A stretch of 50,975 nucleotides of DNA from Comamonadaceae bacterium (GTDB lineage: Bacteria; Pseudomonadota; Gammaproteobacteria; Burkholderiales; Burkholderiaceae_C), in assembly GCA_013297925.1 (NCBI GenBank), contig JAAFJC010000017.1, positions 1 through 50,975 of the forward strand, given 5' to 3'. Both the position numbers and the translations under genes were made by a program. The first letter of the stretch is position 1; every line of letters starts with the position of its first letter. The notes beneath the pieces are model-generated. The model was not told the DNA's origin. It searched no databases and was given only the letters and a program-made list of their open reading frames with translations. Positions 25,701-34,521 of this stretch are shown here, piece by piece.

Positions 25701-26135
25701 ATGCCTATCGTCGTTCTAGATACCAATATTGTCTTAGATATCTTCCTCTTCACTGATCCGCGCACTTCAGCCCTGCGCGAAGCATTGGGCAGCGGGCAGA
25801 TCGTTTGGCTGGCCACACCCCATATGCGCAACGAGCTAGAGCGAGTGCTTGCCTACACCCATATCGAAGCCAAGCTAGCCTTCTATGAAAAAACTGCCGA
25901 AGGCATCTTGGCCGCCTTCGATCAAGCCGCCCAAATCACCGAGCCCCCCAGCACCAAGGCGCCCTACACCTGCAAAGATCCAGATGACCAAGCCTTCATC
26001 GATCTTGCCTGCCATCTGGCGAGCAGGAAGCCTGGCAGCCCCATCCATCTCATCAGCAAAGACAAAGCTGTGCTCAGCATGCGCAAAAGGTTAGAAAAAC
26101 TTGCCGTAATTGTTAGATCGACAATTATGGCCTGA
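25701..26135 (+). CDS. PIN-domain protein, putative toxin component (COG1569-like)
   Basis: A 144-residue PIN-domain protein of a second subfamily: VVLDTNIVLDIFLF (first Asp), TPHMRNELERVLAY (Glu), DPDDQAFIDLACHL (Asp pair) and HLISKDKAVLSM (last Asp). It is not closely similar to the VapC 53 bases upstream, and it has no antitoxin-sized gene directly beside it. It could be an orphan toxin or share the upstream antitoxin. Confidence 0.82.
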   Translation: MPIVVLDTNIVLDIFLFTDPRTSALREALGSGQIVWLATPHMRNELERVLAYTHIEAKLAFYEKTAEGILAAFDQAAQITEPPSTKAPYTCKDPDDQAFIDLACHLASRKPGSPIHLISKDKAVLSMRKRLEKLAVIVRSTIMA

Positions 26136-26295
26136 CAAAAATGTCATGCATTGCCCAGTCACGTCTTGATACTTGTTCAGCCTCAAGGTGGAAGCAGCCA
26201 GACAAAGCGCTTGCGCGATCAAAAGCCGCCAAAAAAGTCACGCTTTAGTATTCAAATCCCAGCTTTGAGCCTGAGCGACAAGCAGAGCCACCGAT

Positions 26296-26311
26296 TGGCA
26301 CGCCGATTGCA
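26296..26311 (+). promoter_or_regulatory. sigma-54 (-24/-12) promoter of the pilin gene
   Basis: TGGCACGCCGATTGCA matches the sigma-54 consensus TGGCAC-N5-TTGCW, with GG and GC exactly 10 bases apart. A start site near 26322 would give a 26-base leader with AAGGAG before ATG 26348. Pilin genes are commonly controlled by PilR through sigma-54, and rpoN itself is 2.7 kb upstream. The rest of 26136-26295 shows no gene and would hold activator sites. Confidence 0.85.
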
Positions 26312-26347
26312 ATAACAGATCGCTTTCATTCATTTAAGGAGAATTTC

Positions 26348-26890
26348 ATGAAGCGTTCTATTCAAAAGGGTTTCACCCTGATCGAGTTGATGATCGTGGT
26401 TGCGATTATCGGTATTTTGGCTGCCGTGGCATTGCCAGCTTATCAAGATTACACCGTGCGTGCACGCGTGTCTGAGGGCTTGGTAGGTGCTTCCGCTGGC
26501 AAACTTAACGTTGCCGACATTCTGGCTGGTGGTCGTAACTCTGCCAACGGCTACGCTGCTGGCTTTACTTCACCAACAACATCAGCAAACGTTGTGGGCA
26601 TCAATATTGCGCAAGTTACGGGGCAAATCACGGTTGGCTACACTCAACGTGCTGGCAATGGTCACCTTGTAATCGTGCCTTACACTGGTGGTGCAGCTCA
26701 AACGGCAGGTTCTGGTACTGCACTTCCTGATGCTACTGCAGCCTTTACGCCTCCAGCTGATGCAGTGAAATGGCAGTGTCACTCAGGTACAGTTGCTACG
26801 GCAATTTCCCCAGCAGCAACGGTTCAAACTGTTACTGGAACGACCGCAGGTTTGATTGCAGCGCGCTTCGCACCTAGCGAATGCCGTTAA
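26348..26890 (+). CDS. pilA: type IV pilin, major subunit PilA-like
   Basis: A 180-residue prepilin. The leader MKRSIQKG is cut before Phe9; [36 protein letters not shown] is the class III methylation helix with Glu5 of the mature chain. The globular half is rich in Gly, Thr and Ala. Cys144 and Cys179 can form the C-terminal disulfide loop (WQC ... FAPSECR). It has a sigma-54 promoter and a strong terminator behind it, and is followed by genes for an accessory protein and a glycosyltransferase, so the pilus is probably O-glycosylated. Confidence 0.94.
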   Translation: MKRSIQKGFTLIELMIVVAIIGILAAVALPAYQDYTVRARVSEGLVGASAGKLNVADILAGGRNSANGYAAGFTSPTTSANVVGINIAQVTGQITVGYTQRAGNGHLVIVPYTGGAAQTAGSGTALPDATAAFTPPADAVKWQCHSGTVATAISPAATVQTVTGTTAGLIAARFAPSECR

Positions 26891-26904
26891 TTCAAAGTTG
26901 TTCT

Positions 26905-26933
26905 AAAAAGAGCGCTTAGGCGCTCTTTTTTTG
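26905..26933 (+). terminator. intrinsic terminator after pilA
   Basis: AAAGAGCGC and GCGCTCTTT flank TTAG-type loop, followed by a run of seven T. It separates abundant pilA mRNA from the accessory genes, which start only 16 bases later. Confidence 0.88.
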
Positions 26934-26948
26934 CTTAATAATTCTTCT

Positions 26949-27725
26949 ATGGTATTCAAAGAACGCTTTTTAAGTGGTGTACAAGCTGGATTTATCCACT
27001 TACTTGTCTCTGTATTGGTCGCTAGCTTGCTAGCATTTTTGGTATTCGGATGGTGGTATCCCTATCCGTTACGAGAAATGGTTGGTGGTACAGAGTTGTT
27101 CTTGTTAGTGATAGCGGTAGATGTAATCTGCGGCCCACTGCTAACTGCAGTAATCTTTAGCCCTGCAAAAAAAAAGTGGCAATTGCTTCTAGATGTAGCT
27201 ATCGTGGTTGTGATACAACTCGTGGCATTGATTTACGGGACGTATACAGTTGTGCAAGCTAGACCTATCTACGTAGTATTTGAAGTAGATCGCTTTAGGG
27301 TAGTAACGCTGGCTGATGTGGATCATAAGGATTGGAATAAAGCTTCTCCTCCTTGGACAGAAAAACCTTGGGGAACACCGCGATGGATCACAATTCGTGA
27401 GCCAATTGATAATGCTGAAAAACTCGAATCTATCGAACTCGCTATTGCAGGTAAAGATGCTGCGCTTCGGCCAAACTGGTGGAATGAGTGGAGCGCTGAC
27501 ACACCTGAAGCAATCTTAAGTCGCTCTAAAAGTATTTCTGATTTGCGCAAGAAGCTTGACATCGCGAATTTGATTATTCTAGATGGCGTATTGGTTCATT
27601 TACAGGTATCCGAAGATCGATTGCGGAGTTTACCAATGACAAGTTTTAAGACCACAAATTGGGTTGCGATTATTGATAGTCAAACAGCCAAACCATTGGC
27701 TTATGCGCCTGTAGATGGGTTTTAG
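26949..27725 (+). CDS. TfpX/TfpZ family type IV pilin accessory protein
   Basis: A 258-residue membrane protein. Four hydrophobic segments occupy residues about 12-105 (FIHLLVSVLVASLLAFLVFGWWYPYPL, LFLLVIAVDVICGPLLTAVIF, LLLDVAIVVVIQLVALIYGTYTVVQARP), followed by a soluble domain beginning YVVFEVDRFRVVTLADVD. This matches TfpX/TfpZ proteins, which help export and assembly of particular pilins and sit directly beside pilA. ATG 26949 is preferred over TTG 26931, which lies in the pilA terminator. GC is lower than in the neighbours. Confidence 0.88.
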   Translation: MVFKERFLSGVQAGFIHLLVSVLVASLLAFLVFGWWYPYPLREMVGGTELFLLVIAVDVICGPLLTAVIFSPAKKKWQLLLDVAIVVVIQLVALIYGTYTVVQARPIYVVFEVDRFRVVTLADVDHKDWNKASPPWTEKPWGTPRWITIREPIDNAEKLESIELAIAGKDAALRPNWWNEWSADTPEAILSRSKSISDLRKKLDIANLIILDGVLVHLQVSEDRLRSLPMTSFKTTNWVAIIDSQTAKPLAYAPVDGF

Positions 27726-29175
27726 TCCTTTATTTGGTGTTTTCCTAGTATCACTGCCATGGTTTATCGGTGCAGCGCCGGGGCCGGTGACTCAGACTGG
27801 GGCTTGGTTGGTTGCAGGCCTCGTTTTGAGTGGTCTGCTGATTCTTCCATCTGCGCGCGCTTGGCCGCAGAGCCTTTTGCTGGCGGCGCTGGTGAGTTTG
27901 GGCATTGCTTGGCTCCAGTATGCGGGGCTGGCTGCTTATTTTTCTCCTTGGATTGCGGAGGCTGCGCCGGGGGAGATGCTGGCTAATTTGCGGCAGCGCA
28001 ATCAATTGGCGACGCTTTTGGTGTTGGGTTGGCTGAGCCTTTTTGCGCTTTCGGCGGGGCGCTCGGATTTGAAGCGCCTCGAGCGATGGCTACTGCTTGC
28101 TTGCTTGTTTGCAGCCATGCTGGGCTTTGGCAATGCGCTTTCGGGCTCGCGCACGGGGCTGCTGCAATGGATGGCTGTGCTGGGATTGGCTTATCTGTGG
28201 CGGCGCAGTGGCGGCGGGGCTTGGCGATGGCTGATGGCTGCTGGGGCTTTAGGTTATGTCTTGGGCTTTTTGATTGCTCCCCTTTTGGCCGAGCTGCTGG
28301 GGCATGGCAATGCAGGGCTGCTGTCTCGCGCCAGCGACAGCAATGCGTTTTCTCGGCTGGCGCTGTGGAGCAATGTGCTGGAGCTGATCGCGCGCGAGCC
28401 GCTGCTGGGGCATGGCTGGCGCTCTTTGGCTTATGCGCATTACAGCTCGGATTTTTCCGGGGCACGCTTCATGGAGATGCTGGATAACGCGCATAACTTG
28501 CCGCTTCATTTGGCAGTGGAGCTGGGTTTGCCAGTTGCTCTTGGGTTTTGTGGCTTAGTGGTTTGGCTGATCTGGCGAAATAAGCCTTTGGCTGAGGCTC
28601 GCGCTGATCGGCAACTGGCTTGGGGTGTGCTGATGGTGATTGGCATTCACAGCATGCTGGAGTATCCGCTTTGGTATGGGCCGTTTTTTATGACGGCTGG
28701 GATTGCTATTGGGGTTTTGTGTGGGGATTTATGGCGAAATTGGCTGATCGCCTTCACAGATACTGCGCAGCGTGCTATTCAATTAGGAGTGAAGGCTTTG
28801 GCTTTATCGCTGTTGGCGGGCACAGTATTTGTGGCGTTTGATTACCACCGGGTGAGCCAAATTTATCTTGCGCCTGAGCAGCGTAGCAGCGCTTATGCGG
28901 CTGATCCGCTGGTTGCGGCTAAGCGCAGCGTGCTCTTTCCATCGCAGGCCAAGTTTGCTGAGCTGCAGATCACGCCGCTTTCTAAGGAGAGCGCGCCTCG
29001 TGTGCTGGAGCTATCGAGTGAGCTGGTGCATTGGTCTCCCGAGCCGCGCATCATCGAGAAGCTGATTGAATCGAGCGTGATGATGGGGCTGGATGATGTG
29101 GCCGCTTTCCATTTGCAGCGCTATCGGGTGAATTACCCGGCGGCTCACGCGCTGTGGTCGCGGCGCGTTCTGTAA
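27715..29175 (+). CDS. pglL: PglL-type O-oligosaccharyltransferase (Wzy_C superfamily)
   Basis: A 486-residue polytopic membrane protein with about twelve hydrophobic segments. The catalytic periplasmic loop is recognisable: RLALWSNVLELIAREPLLGHGWRSLAYAHY then DNAHNLPLHLAVELGLPVAL with the conserved His, and GIHSMLEYPLWYGPFFM. These features define PglL/PilO/WaaL ligases. Linked to a pilin and TfpX/Z it should transfer glycan from undecaprenyl carrier to pilin Ser/Thr in the periplasm. It overlaps the accessory gene by 11 bases. An antisense palindromic element gives WLIAFTDTAQRAIQLG near residue 343. Confidence 0.88.
   Translation: MGFSPLFGVFLVSLPWFIGAAPGPVTQTGAWLVAGLVLSGLLILPSARAWPQSLLLAALVSLGIAWLQYAGLAAYFSPWIAEAAPGEMLANLRQRNQLATLLVLGWLSLFALSAGRSDLKRLERWLLLACLFAAMLGFGNALSGSRTGLLQWMAVLGLAYLWRRSGGGAWRWLMAAGALGYVLGFLIAPLLAELLGHGNAGLLSRASDSNAFSRLALWSNVLELIAREPLLGHGWRSLAYAHYSSDFSGARFMEMLDNAHNLPLHLAVELGLPVALGFCGLVVWLIWRNKPLAEARADRQLAWGVLMVIGIHSMLEYPLWYGPFFMTAGIAIGVLCGDLWRNWLIAFTDTAQRAIQLGVKALALSLLAGTVFVAFDYHRVSQIYLAPEQRSSAYAADPLVAAKRSVLFPSQAKFAELQITPLSKESAPRVLELSSELVHWSPEPRIIEKLIESSVMMGLDDVAAFHLQRYRVNYPAAHALWSRRVL
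28739..28793 (-). repeat. palindromic element copy 5 (inside pglL, antisense to gene)
   Basis: Plus strand reads GGCTGATCGCCTTCACAGAT, ACTGCGCAGCGTGCTATTCAATTAGGAG in pieces matching the intergenic sbtB copy. Translated from the gene strand as LIAFTDTAQRAIQLGVKA, the antisense frame also used in purK and UDG4. Confidence 0.7.
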
Positions 29176-29203
29176 AGCCACTTGAAAAAAGCAAGCCCCG
29201 TGA

Positions 29204-30087
29204 CTACCAGCGCGCTTTGATTTTGTTGTAGGCGTTGTCGCCCATCAAGCGGTGCGCGGTGGGGGCAAGATGGCGATCATCTGCATAAAGATACACGCCG
29301 TAACTGGCGTTGGTGCTCGCGGTGCAGCTGGTCACTGGCGTCGCGCCGCAGGCTGCGGCTGTCACGTTGCAGCCTGAGCCGAGTATGCCGGGGCTGGTGT
29401 GAATCGTAGTGATGTACGCCTCGTTATCCACCAAGAGCACACCGTTGGTGACGTTGGCTAAGGCGTTTTGAGGCCGTCGTTGAAGGCACGCGTGGCGGTT
29501 GTTAGCCCGGCGACACGAGCGGGTGCTGTTGTGGCGAGCGGAGATTTCCCAAGATCAGGCGCATTGGCAATCACGACGTGCTTGCCTCCTGCAGCTGTCA
29601 AACGAAGCACTTCAGTTGCAAGAGCACGGCCAGCGAGACCAGCAGCCGCGGCGAGGGCAACATCGTTCGAATTGGCAGCAGCTAGCGCCGCTAATTCGGC
29701 TACACCCGCATCTACGATGATGAGATCGCTTGCGCCTATGGTGTTCGCCACAAGGAATGCGCCAATTTGATCGGAGATTGGATTCGTACCTGGTGTATTC
29801 ACACGGGCGCCACCACGTGCAAAGCCTAAGCCTCCGGGAGAGATGGAGGAGGTGATGGTTTTGCCATAGTTGGTGGCCACACGCTTGACCCAAATATTCA
29901 CAGTGCCATCATTCACTGTGAACCGGGCGGTTGGGTTGATGTCAGACAAACCATCACCAAAACTGATCACACGGGTAGGCACCAGAGGCTCAAATGTAGA
30001 GCCCGACCCGCACGCAGCCAGCAGCGCAGAAAGCGCCAAGCCAGCGGCCAATACAAAAAAAGCTTTCAGTCGGATCAAACCTGTCAT
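29204..30087 (-). pseudogene. SGNH/GDSL-type lipoprotein, frameshifted
   Basis: The N-terminal part (30087-29458) has a lipoprotein signal with lipobox LLAAC and the GDSL block VISFGDGLSDIN; the C-terminal part (to 29204) ends YLYADDRHLAPTAHRLMGDNAY, the Asp-x-x-His block of the same fold. The two lie in different frames: a single missing base near 29461-29465 turns LKTALANVTNG into a stop after LKTP. In addition the usual catalytic Ser of GDSL is Gly (GDG). It may be a dead gene or a base-calling error on top of a non-catalytic family member. Start at ATG 30087 fits the signal peptide. Confidence 0.75.
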
Positions 30088-30139
30088 GGAAAAACTCTTC
30101 AAAAAAACAAACAATACGCGATCTTAACCGCGATGACCT

Positions 30140-31120
30140 TCAGGCAGCTGCGCGCTGCAAACGATCGCGCACGCCATCCCAAGCCACATCGGCCGGCACG
30201 GTTTCGACCCAGATGAGCTTGACTTGGTGGCCATCAAACTCACGCAACACCGCAAAAAGCTGCTGCGCGGTGGCGAGCGCATCTGCGGGCATGCGGCGAA
30301 GGATGATTTGATGACTCTTGGGTTGAAGTGGGCTGCGGGCGTAGATGGCGATGTTTTTACCGTCTGATCCAAGCAAATCGAGGGCGGTTTGCAGGGCTTT
30401 GGCATCCATGAGACGCAGCGGGGCAGCGGGGGCGTAGTGGGATTCGAGGGTGCCGGAGGCGCGGGGAGCGGGGGCTTCGGCGAGCTCAGCCCGAACGGGG
30501 TCGGTCAAGGGCAGACCCATCGCCGCTTCAAGCTGCGATGGTGTGAGCACGCCGGGGCGAAGGAGCACAGGCTTGCCGCGTGTGCAATCGATGATGGTGG
30601 ATTCAATGCCCACGTCGCATGCGCCGCCATCGAGCACGGGCACAGCATCGCCAAATTCAGCCTTCACATGCGCTGCCGTGGTGGGGCTGACTTTGCCGAA
30701 TTTATTGGCGCTGGGCGCAGAGATGCCATGTACGCCGAGCTTGGCGCATTCAGCCAACAGTTCACGAGCAAGCGGATGTGAAGGGCAGCGCAGACCAATG
30801 GAGTCTTGCCCGCCTGCGCTGGCCGCGGCCACGCCTGCTTTGCGCGGCACGATGATGGTGAGCGGCCCTGGCCAGAAGGCATCGATCAAGCGCTGTGCAA
30901 AATCTGGAATCTCCGCAGCGAAGTGCAGCGCAGCTTGTCGATCACTCACATGCACGATCAGTGGATGATCCGCAGGCCGGCCCTTGGCAGCAAAGATCTT
31001 TGCAACGGCCGAATCGCTAGAAGCATCAGCACCAAGGCCATAGACGGTTTCGGTAGGAAATGCGAGCAACTCACCTGCCGCGATCAAGCGCGCGCCTTCT
31101 GAAACACTCAGTTCAGCCAT
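30140..31120 (-). CDS. tsaC: L-threonylcarbamoyladenylate synthase (Sua5/TsaC)
   Basis: A 326-residue long-form Sua5: the YrdC domain (residues about 1-200) with the nucleotide-binding LLAFPTETVYGLGADA, KGRPADHPLIVHV, PGPLTIIVPR, RCPSHPLARELL and SAPSANKFGKVSPT, then a linker and a C-terminal Sua5 domain (IAIYARSPLQPKSHQIILRR). It makes threonylcarbamoyl-AMP from Thr, bicarbonate and ATP for tRNA t6A. It is 4 bases behind purK. Its pathway partner tsaB is at 44327. Confidence 0.93.
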   Translation of the reverse strand: MAELSVSEGARLIAAGELLAFPTETVYGLGADASSDSAVAKIFAAKGRPADHPLIVHVSDRQAALHFAAEIPDFAQRLIDAFWPGPLTIIVPRKAGVAAASAGGQDSIGLRCPSHPLARELLAECAKLGVHGISAPSANKFGKVSPTTAAHVKAEFGDAVPVLDGGACDVGIESTIIDCTRGKPVLLRPGVLTPSQLEAAMGLPLTDPVRAELAEAPAPRASGTLESHYAPAAPLRLMDAKALQTALDLLGSDGKNIAIYARSPLQPKSHQIILRRMPADALATAQQLFAVLREFDGHQVKLIWVETVPADVAWDGVRDRLQRAAA

Positions 31121-31124
31121 GATT

Positions 31125-32348
31125 TCAGGCGATATCCAGCATCGTTGGCTTGTAAGGCAAGCCCAGCTTCTCGGCCACTTCTAGCGCCACGCTACCGGCC
31201 ATCTCAGGGCTCGCGCCAGTCACGGTGATATGCCCCATCTTACGGCCTTTGCGTGCTCCGGCTTTGCCATACAAGTGCAAGGAAACGCCCGGCAGAGCTA
31301 AAACACCTGCCCAATCAGGGGTGATCTCAGCGCCAGCCTCATTGAACCAAATATCGCCCAGTAAATTCAGCATCACCGAGCTGGCAAGTTGCACAGGCTG
31401 CGCCAGCGGCAAACCGCAAAGCGTGCGCACTTGCAGCTCAAACTGCGAGACGCTTGAGCCTTCGATGCTCCAATGCCCGCTGTTGTGGGGGCGCGGCGCA
31501 ATCTCGTTCACGCGCAGCTCGCTCGCATCGCTCATGCCGCCTGCCGCATCTTTCAGAATGAAAAACTCGACACAGAGCACGCCCACGTACTGCAAATGCT
31601 CTGCTATTAATTTCGCAGCACTCTGCGCAGATTCCATAGCAGCCAGTGGCAGATTTCCCTCATAAATCTCACTGCTGGCCAAGATGCCGTCCACATGCAC
31701 GTTGCGCGCTACGGGTATCGTCACCATCTGCCCATCTGCATTGCGCGCGAGAACCACGGAGCATTCAGCGGCCAAGGGCGCAAGTTGCTCTAAGACGCAA
31801 GGCACGCTACCCAGCTGCTTGAAAGCAATACTCGCTTGCGAGCGGGTGTTCACCTTCACTTGGCCTTTGCCGTCGTAGCCGAGGGTGGCCGTTTTGAGCA
31901 AACCGGGGAAGCAGTTGTCGGGCGCTGCGGTGATGTCAGAAACCTTTTCTACCGATATGAAAGGCACGGGCCCAGCATGCGCATTGCCACTGGCTTTGGC
32001 CACCTGGGCGAGCATGCTTTTTTCTTCGATGCGGTTTTGCGCGATGGCCACGCAATCTGCACTGGGCGAGACGACGCGCTGCGCGCCAAGCGTGACCATC
32101 GCAGGGGCAGACACGTTTTCAAATTCCGTGGTGATGGCCGCGCAGCGCTGCATCAGCTGGGCGAGTGCGGCTTCGTCATCCGTGCTGCCTTGGATGTGAT
32201 AGTGCGCCACCGCGCCTGCGGGGCTGATGGGATCTTTGTCGAGAACAGCCGTGAAATAGCCCATGCGCTGCGCCGCTTGCACAAACATTTTGCCCAGCTG
32301 GCCGCCGCCCAGCACACCCAGAGTAGCACCGGGGAGGATCGTGCTCAT
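31125..32348 (-). CDS. purK: 5-(carboxyamino)imidazole ribonucleotide synthase PurK
   Basis: A 407-residue ATP-grasp enzyme that carboxylates AIR to N5-CAIR. Visible: LGVLGGGQLGKMFVQAAQRMGY (Rossmann start), TTEFENVSAPAM, LKTATLGYDGKGQVKV (ATP clamp), VLCVEFFIL, VNEIAPRPHNSGHWSIEG (metal ligands) and the C-terminal lid. It overlaps purE by 4 bases. The helix before VLCVEFF, AAMESAQSAAKLIAEHL, coincides with a palindromic element but keeps the usual length. Confidence 0.95.
   Translation of the reverse strand: MSTILPGATLGVLGGGQLGKMFVQAAQRMGYFTAVLDKDPISPAGAVAHYHIQGSTDDEAALAQLMQRCAAITTEFENVSAPAMVTLGAQRVVSPSADCVAIAQNRIEEKSMLAQVAKASGNAHAGPVPFISVEKVSDITAAPDNCFPGLLKTATLGYDGKGQVKVNTRSQASIAFKQLGSVPCVLEQLAPLAAECSVVLARNADGQMVTIPVARNVHVDGILASSEIYEGNLPLAAMESAQSAAKLIAEHLQYVGVLCVEFFILKDAAGGMSDASELRVNEIAPRPHNSGHWSIEGSSVSQFELQVRTLCGLPLAQPVQLASSVMLNLLGDIWFNEAGAEITPDWAGVLALPGVSLHLYGKAGARKGRKMGHITVTGASPEMAGSVALEVAEKLGLPYKPTMLDIA
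31600..31660 (+). repeat. palindromic element copy 6 (inside purK, antisense to gene)
   Basis: Plus strand shows GCTATTAATTTCGCAGCACT, then CTGCGCAGATTCCATAGC. Read from the gene strand it gives LAAMESAQSAAKLIAEH. Total length of the protein region equals that of E. coli PurK, so the element replaced or diverged into existing sequence, or the match is partly chance. Confidence 0.6.
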
Positions 32349-32836
32349 AAGCCCACCTTCATCGCCGTGGCCGCAGCGGTTTGCGCCGCGCGGAAATCAT
32401 TCAGTTTCTTCGCCAAAGAAGCATCCTGCAAAGCCAGCATCGCCACAGCAAACAAAGCTGCATTCGCCGCGCCTGCTGCGCCAATCGCAAATGTGGCCAC
32501 CGGAATCCCTTTGGGCATCTGTACGATGGAATGCAGCGAATCCACGCCCTGCAAATGCTTGGAAGCCACCGGCACACCGAGTACGGGCACCGTCGTCTTC
32601 GCGGCCAGCATGCCCGGCAAATGCGCCGCGCCACCTGCGCCAGCGATGATCGCCTGCAAGCCACGGCCAGCGGCATTTTCAGCGTACGCAAACATCGCAT
32701 CCGGCATCCGATGTGCCGAGACGACCTGGCATTCGTGAAGCACGCCAAAATCTGTGAGAATCTGCGCAGCGTGTTGCATGGTCTCCCAATCTGAGTTGGA
32801 ACCCATCACCACACCGATGTTGATTGCTTGCGTCAT
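32345..32836 (-). CDS. purE: N5-CAIR mutase PurE
   Basis: A 163-residue enzyme converting N5-CAIR to CAIR. The family blocks are VVMGSNSDWETMQHAAQIL, VVSAHRMPDAMFAYA, AIIAGAGGAAHLPGMLAAKTTVPVLGVPV and DSLHSIVQMPKGIPVATFAIG. Start at ATG 32836 matches the usual N-terminus; the frame is open further upstream without a second domain. Operon purE-purK-tsaC. Confidence 0.95.
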   Translation of the reverse strand: MTQAINIGVVMGSNSDWETMQHAAQILTDFGVLHECQVVSAHRMPDAMFAYAENAAGRGLQAIIAGAGGAAHLPGMLAAKTTVPVLGVPVASKHLQGVDSLHSIVQMPKGIPVATFAIGAAGAANAALFAVAMLALQDASLAKKLNDFRAAQTAAATAMKVGL

Positions 32837-32903
32837 CCTTGGATTGTAAGCAAGCGCCCCTATCTGCCTGTATACCCCGAATAACCCTAAAGAACCCGTT
32901 GCC

Positions 32904-33815
32904 ATGATTGACGTGACCATCGCCACTTTCGAGACCGAAGTCGTCGAAGCCTCCAACACCATCCCCGTGCTGCTCGATTTCTGGGCACCTTGGTGCGGCC
33001 CTTGCAAAACGATTGGCCCGATGCTGGAAAAGCTTGAAACCGACTACGCAGGCCGCTTCAAGCTCGTGAAAATCAATTCGGATGACGAGCAGCAGCTTTC
33101 AGCCGCTTTCGGCATCCGCAGCATCCCCACCTGTATTTTGATGATGAATGGCCAGCCGGTCGATGGCTTCATGGGCGCGCTGCCTGAGAGCCAGCTCAAA
33201 GCGTTTTTAGACAAGCATGTGCCGCCGGCTGATGAGATGTCAGAAGCTTTAGACGAAGAGCCTGAGCAAGAAGCCACGCCGGAAGATCAGCTCGGCGCAC
33301 TCAAAGCTGCGGTGGAGCAAGCGCCTGATGACGACAACGCCCGCTTCAACTACATCCAAGCCCTGCTGCTTGCAGGCGATGCCGCAGCAGCCCAAGCGGA
33401 GTTCAAACCCGCGCTTCCCAAGGTGAGCGTGGTGCGGCGTTATGAGAGTGTGCAGCTTCTTTTAGATGCTATTAATTCAATAGCTGCTCCCGCACATCTT
33501 GCGCCGGCGAAAGCCGTATTTGATGCAAAAATTGCGGCAAATAAACGAGATTTCCCTGCCCGCTACACCTATGCCCAAGCCCTGATCGCCGCAGGGCAGT
33601 ACACCGCTGCGATGGACGAGTTGCTGGAAATTCTCATGCGTGACAAGCTCTGGGACAAAGAAGGTGGCGCGGAAGGCAAAGCCCGCAAGCTCTATATCGC
33701 CGTGCTCGATCTGATAGAGCAGCCCAAGCCCAAAATGCCCGAAGGCCACATCCCGCCCGATGATCCAGTAGTTGCCACGTATCGCCGGCGCTTGAGCTCG
33801 GTGGTGCTGAGCTGA
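32904..33815 (+). CDS. cnoX: thioredoxin-like co-chaperone CnoX (YbbN type)
   Basis: A 303-residue protein with an N-terminal thioredoxin domain (LLDFWAPWCGPCKTIGPMLEKLE, CGPC at 31-34; cis-Pro in IRSIPTCILM) and C-terminal TPR helices (about residues 120-290, EDQLGALKAAVEQAPDDDNARFNYIQALL and ARYTYAQALIAAGQYTAAMDELLEIL). CnoX family proteins protect proteins from chlorine stress and cooperate with GroEL. A palindromic element contributes DAINSIAAPAHLAPAK between two TPR helices. Confidence 0.88.
   Translation: MIDVTIATFETEVVEASNTIPVLLDFWAPWCGPCKTIGPMLEKLETDYAGRFKLVKINSDDEQQLSAAFGIRSIPTCILMMNGQPVDGFMGALPESQLKAFLDKHVPPADEMSEALDEEPEQEATPEDQLGALKAAVEQAPDDDNARFNYIQALLLAGDAAAAQAEFKPALPKVSVVRRYESVQLLLDAINSIAAPAHLAPAKAVFDAKIAANKRDFPARYTYAQALIAAGQYTAAMDELLEILMRDKLWDKEGGAEGKARKLYIAVLDLIEQPKPKMPEGHIPPDDPVVATYRRRLSSVVLS
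33465..33530 (+). repeat. palindromic element copy 7 (inside cnoX, gene sense)
   Basis: GATGCTATTAATTCAATAGC is the perfect first hairpin, followed by CGCACATCTTGCGCCGGCG. Translated DAINSIAAPAHLAPAK in the common frame. Confidence 0.8.
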
Positions 33816-33926
33816 GATTCATCCAAGAGGTTTTCACCAAATTTGTCACAAAGTCTCGGGCCCAAGGGCTTTTGTCTTTGGCGCGGAAGCGTTACATTGA
33901 ACGCAGTATCTTTTTTGGAGACTCCT

Positions 33927-34505
33927 ATGAAGCATTCCCGCGCCCTATCCCTTCTGCTTGCCAGCTTGCTCGCAAGCGCTGCCATCGGCATTCAAGCGCA
34001 GACGGCCCCTGCCGCGCCGCTGACGCCTGCGCAAGTCAAAGCGCAGCAAGATTTAGCTGCTGCCCAAGCGGCGGCTGATAAGGCCAACAAAGAAGCCGCC
34101 GAGGCACAAGCCAAGATCAAAGCCGCACAGGATCAAAAAGCCAAAACCGCCCAAGTGGCCGCCCTGTGCGACACCTGCGGCATCGTGACTGGCATCCGCA
34201 GTGAAAAGCGCAAAGGCAAGGGCGGCGCGGTGGGCATCATCGGAGGCGCGGTGGGCGGCGGCTTGCTGGGCAACCAGGTGGGCGGCGGCGATGGCAAAAC
34301 GATTGCAACGGCTGGCGGTGCGGTGGGTGGCGCTATTTTGGGCAATGAAATTCAAAAGCAAATGACCAGAAAAACCATTCACATCACCAGCATTCAGATG
34401 AAAGATGGCAGCACCCGCAACTACGAATCTGAAAAAGCACCGACTTGGGCAGTGGGCAACAGCGTGAAACTCGACTCCGCGGCGAACACCATGATGAAAC
34501 TTTAA
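33927..34505 (+). CDS. glycine-zipper 2TM domain protein with signal peptide
   Basis: A 192-residue envelope protein. Signal peptide MKHSRALSLLLASLLASAAIGIQAQ, an Ala/Lys-rich helix (about 40-75), a CDTCG motif, then a glycine zipper GGAVGIIGGAVGGGLLGNQVGGGDGKTIATAGGAVGGAILGNEI and a beta-rich tail (ITSIQMKDGSTRNY). The glycine-zipper 2TM family includes SlyB/Rick_17kDa-like outer-membrane proteins. It faces a paralogue on the other strand. Start ATG 33927 puts the signal peptide first. Confidence 0.85.
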   Translation: MKHSRALSLLLASLLASAAIGIQAQTAPAAPLTPAQVKAQQDLAAAQAAADKANKEAAEAQAKIKAAQDQKAKTAQVAALCDTCGIVTGIRSEKRKGKGGAVGIIGGAVGGGLLGNQVGGGDGKTIATAGGAVGGAILGNEIQKQMTRKTIHITSIQMKDGSTRNYESEKAPTWAVGNSVKLDSAANTMMKL

Positions 34506-34521
34506 GCTTTCTCAGCGCAAC

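Noticed and set aside
31836-32738. 300-residue open frame on the plus strand
   Set aside because: Antisense to purK and purE, both unambiguous; composition is a codon shadow and shows no family features.
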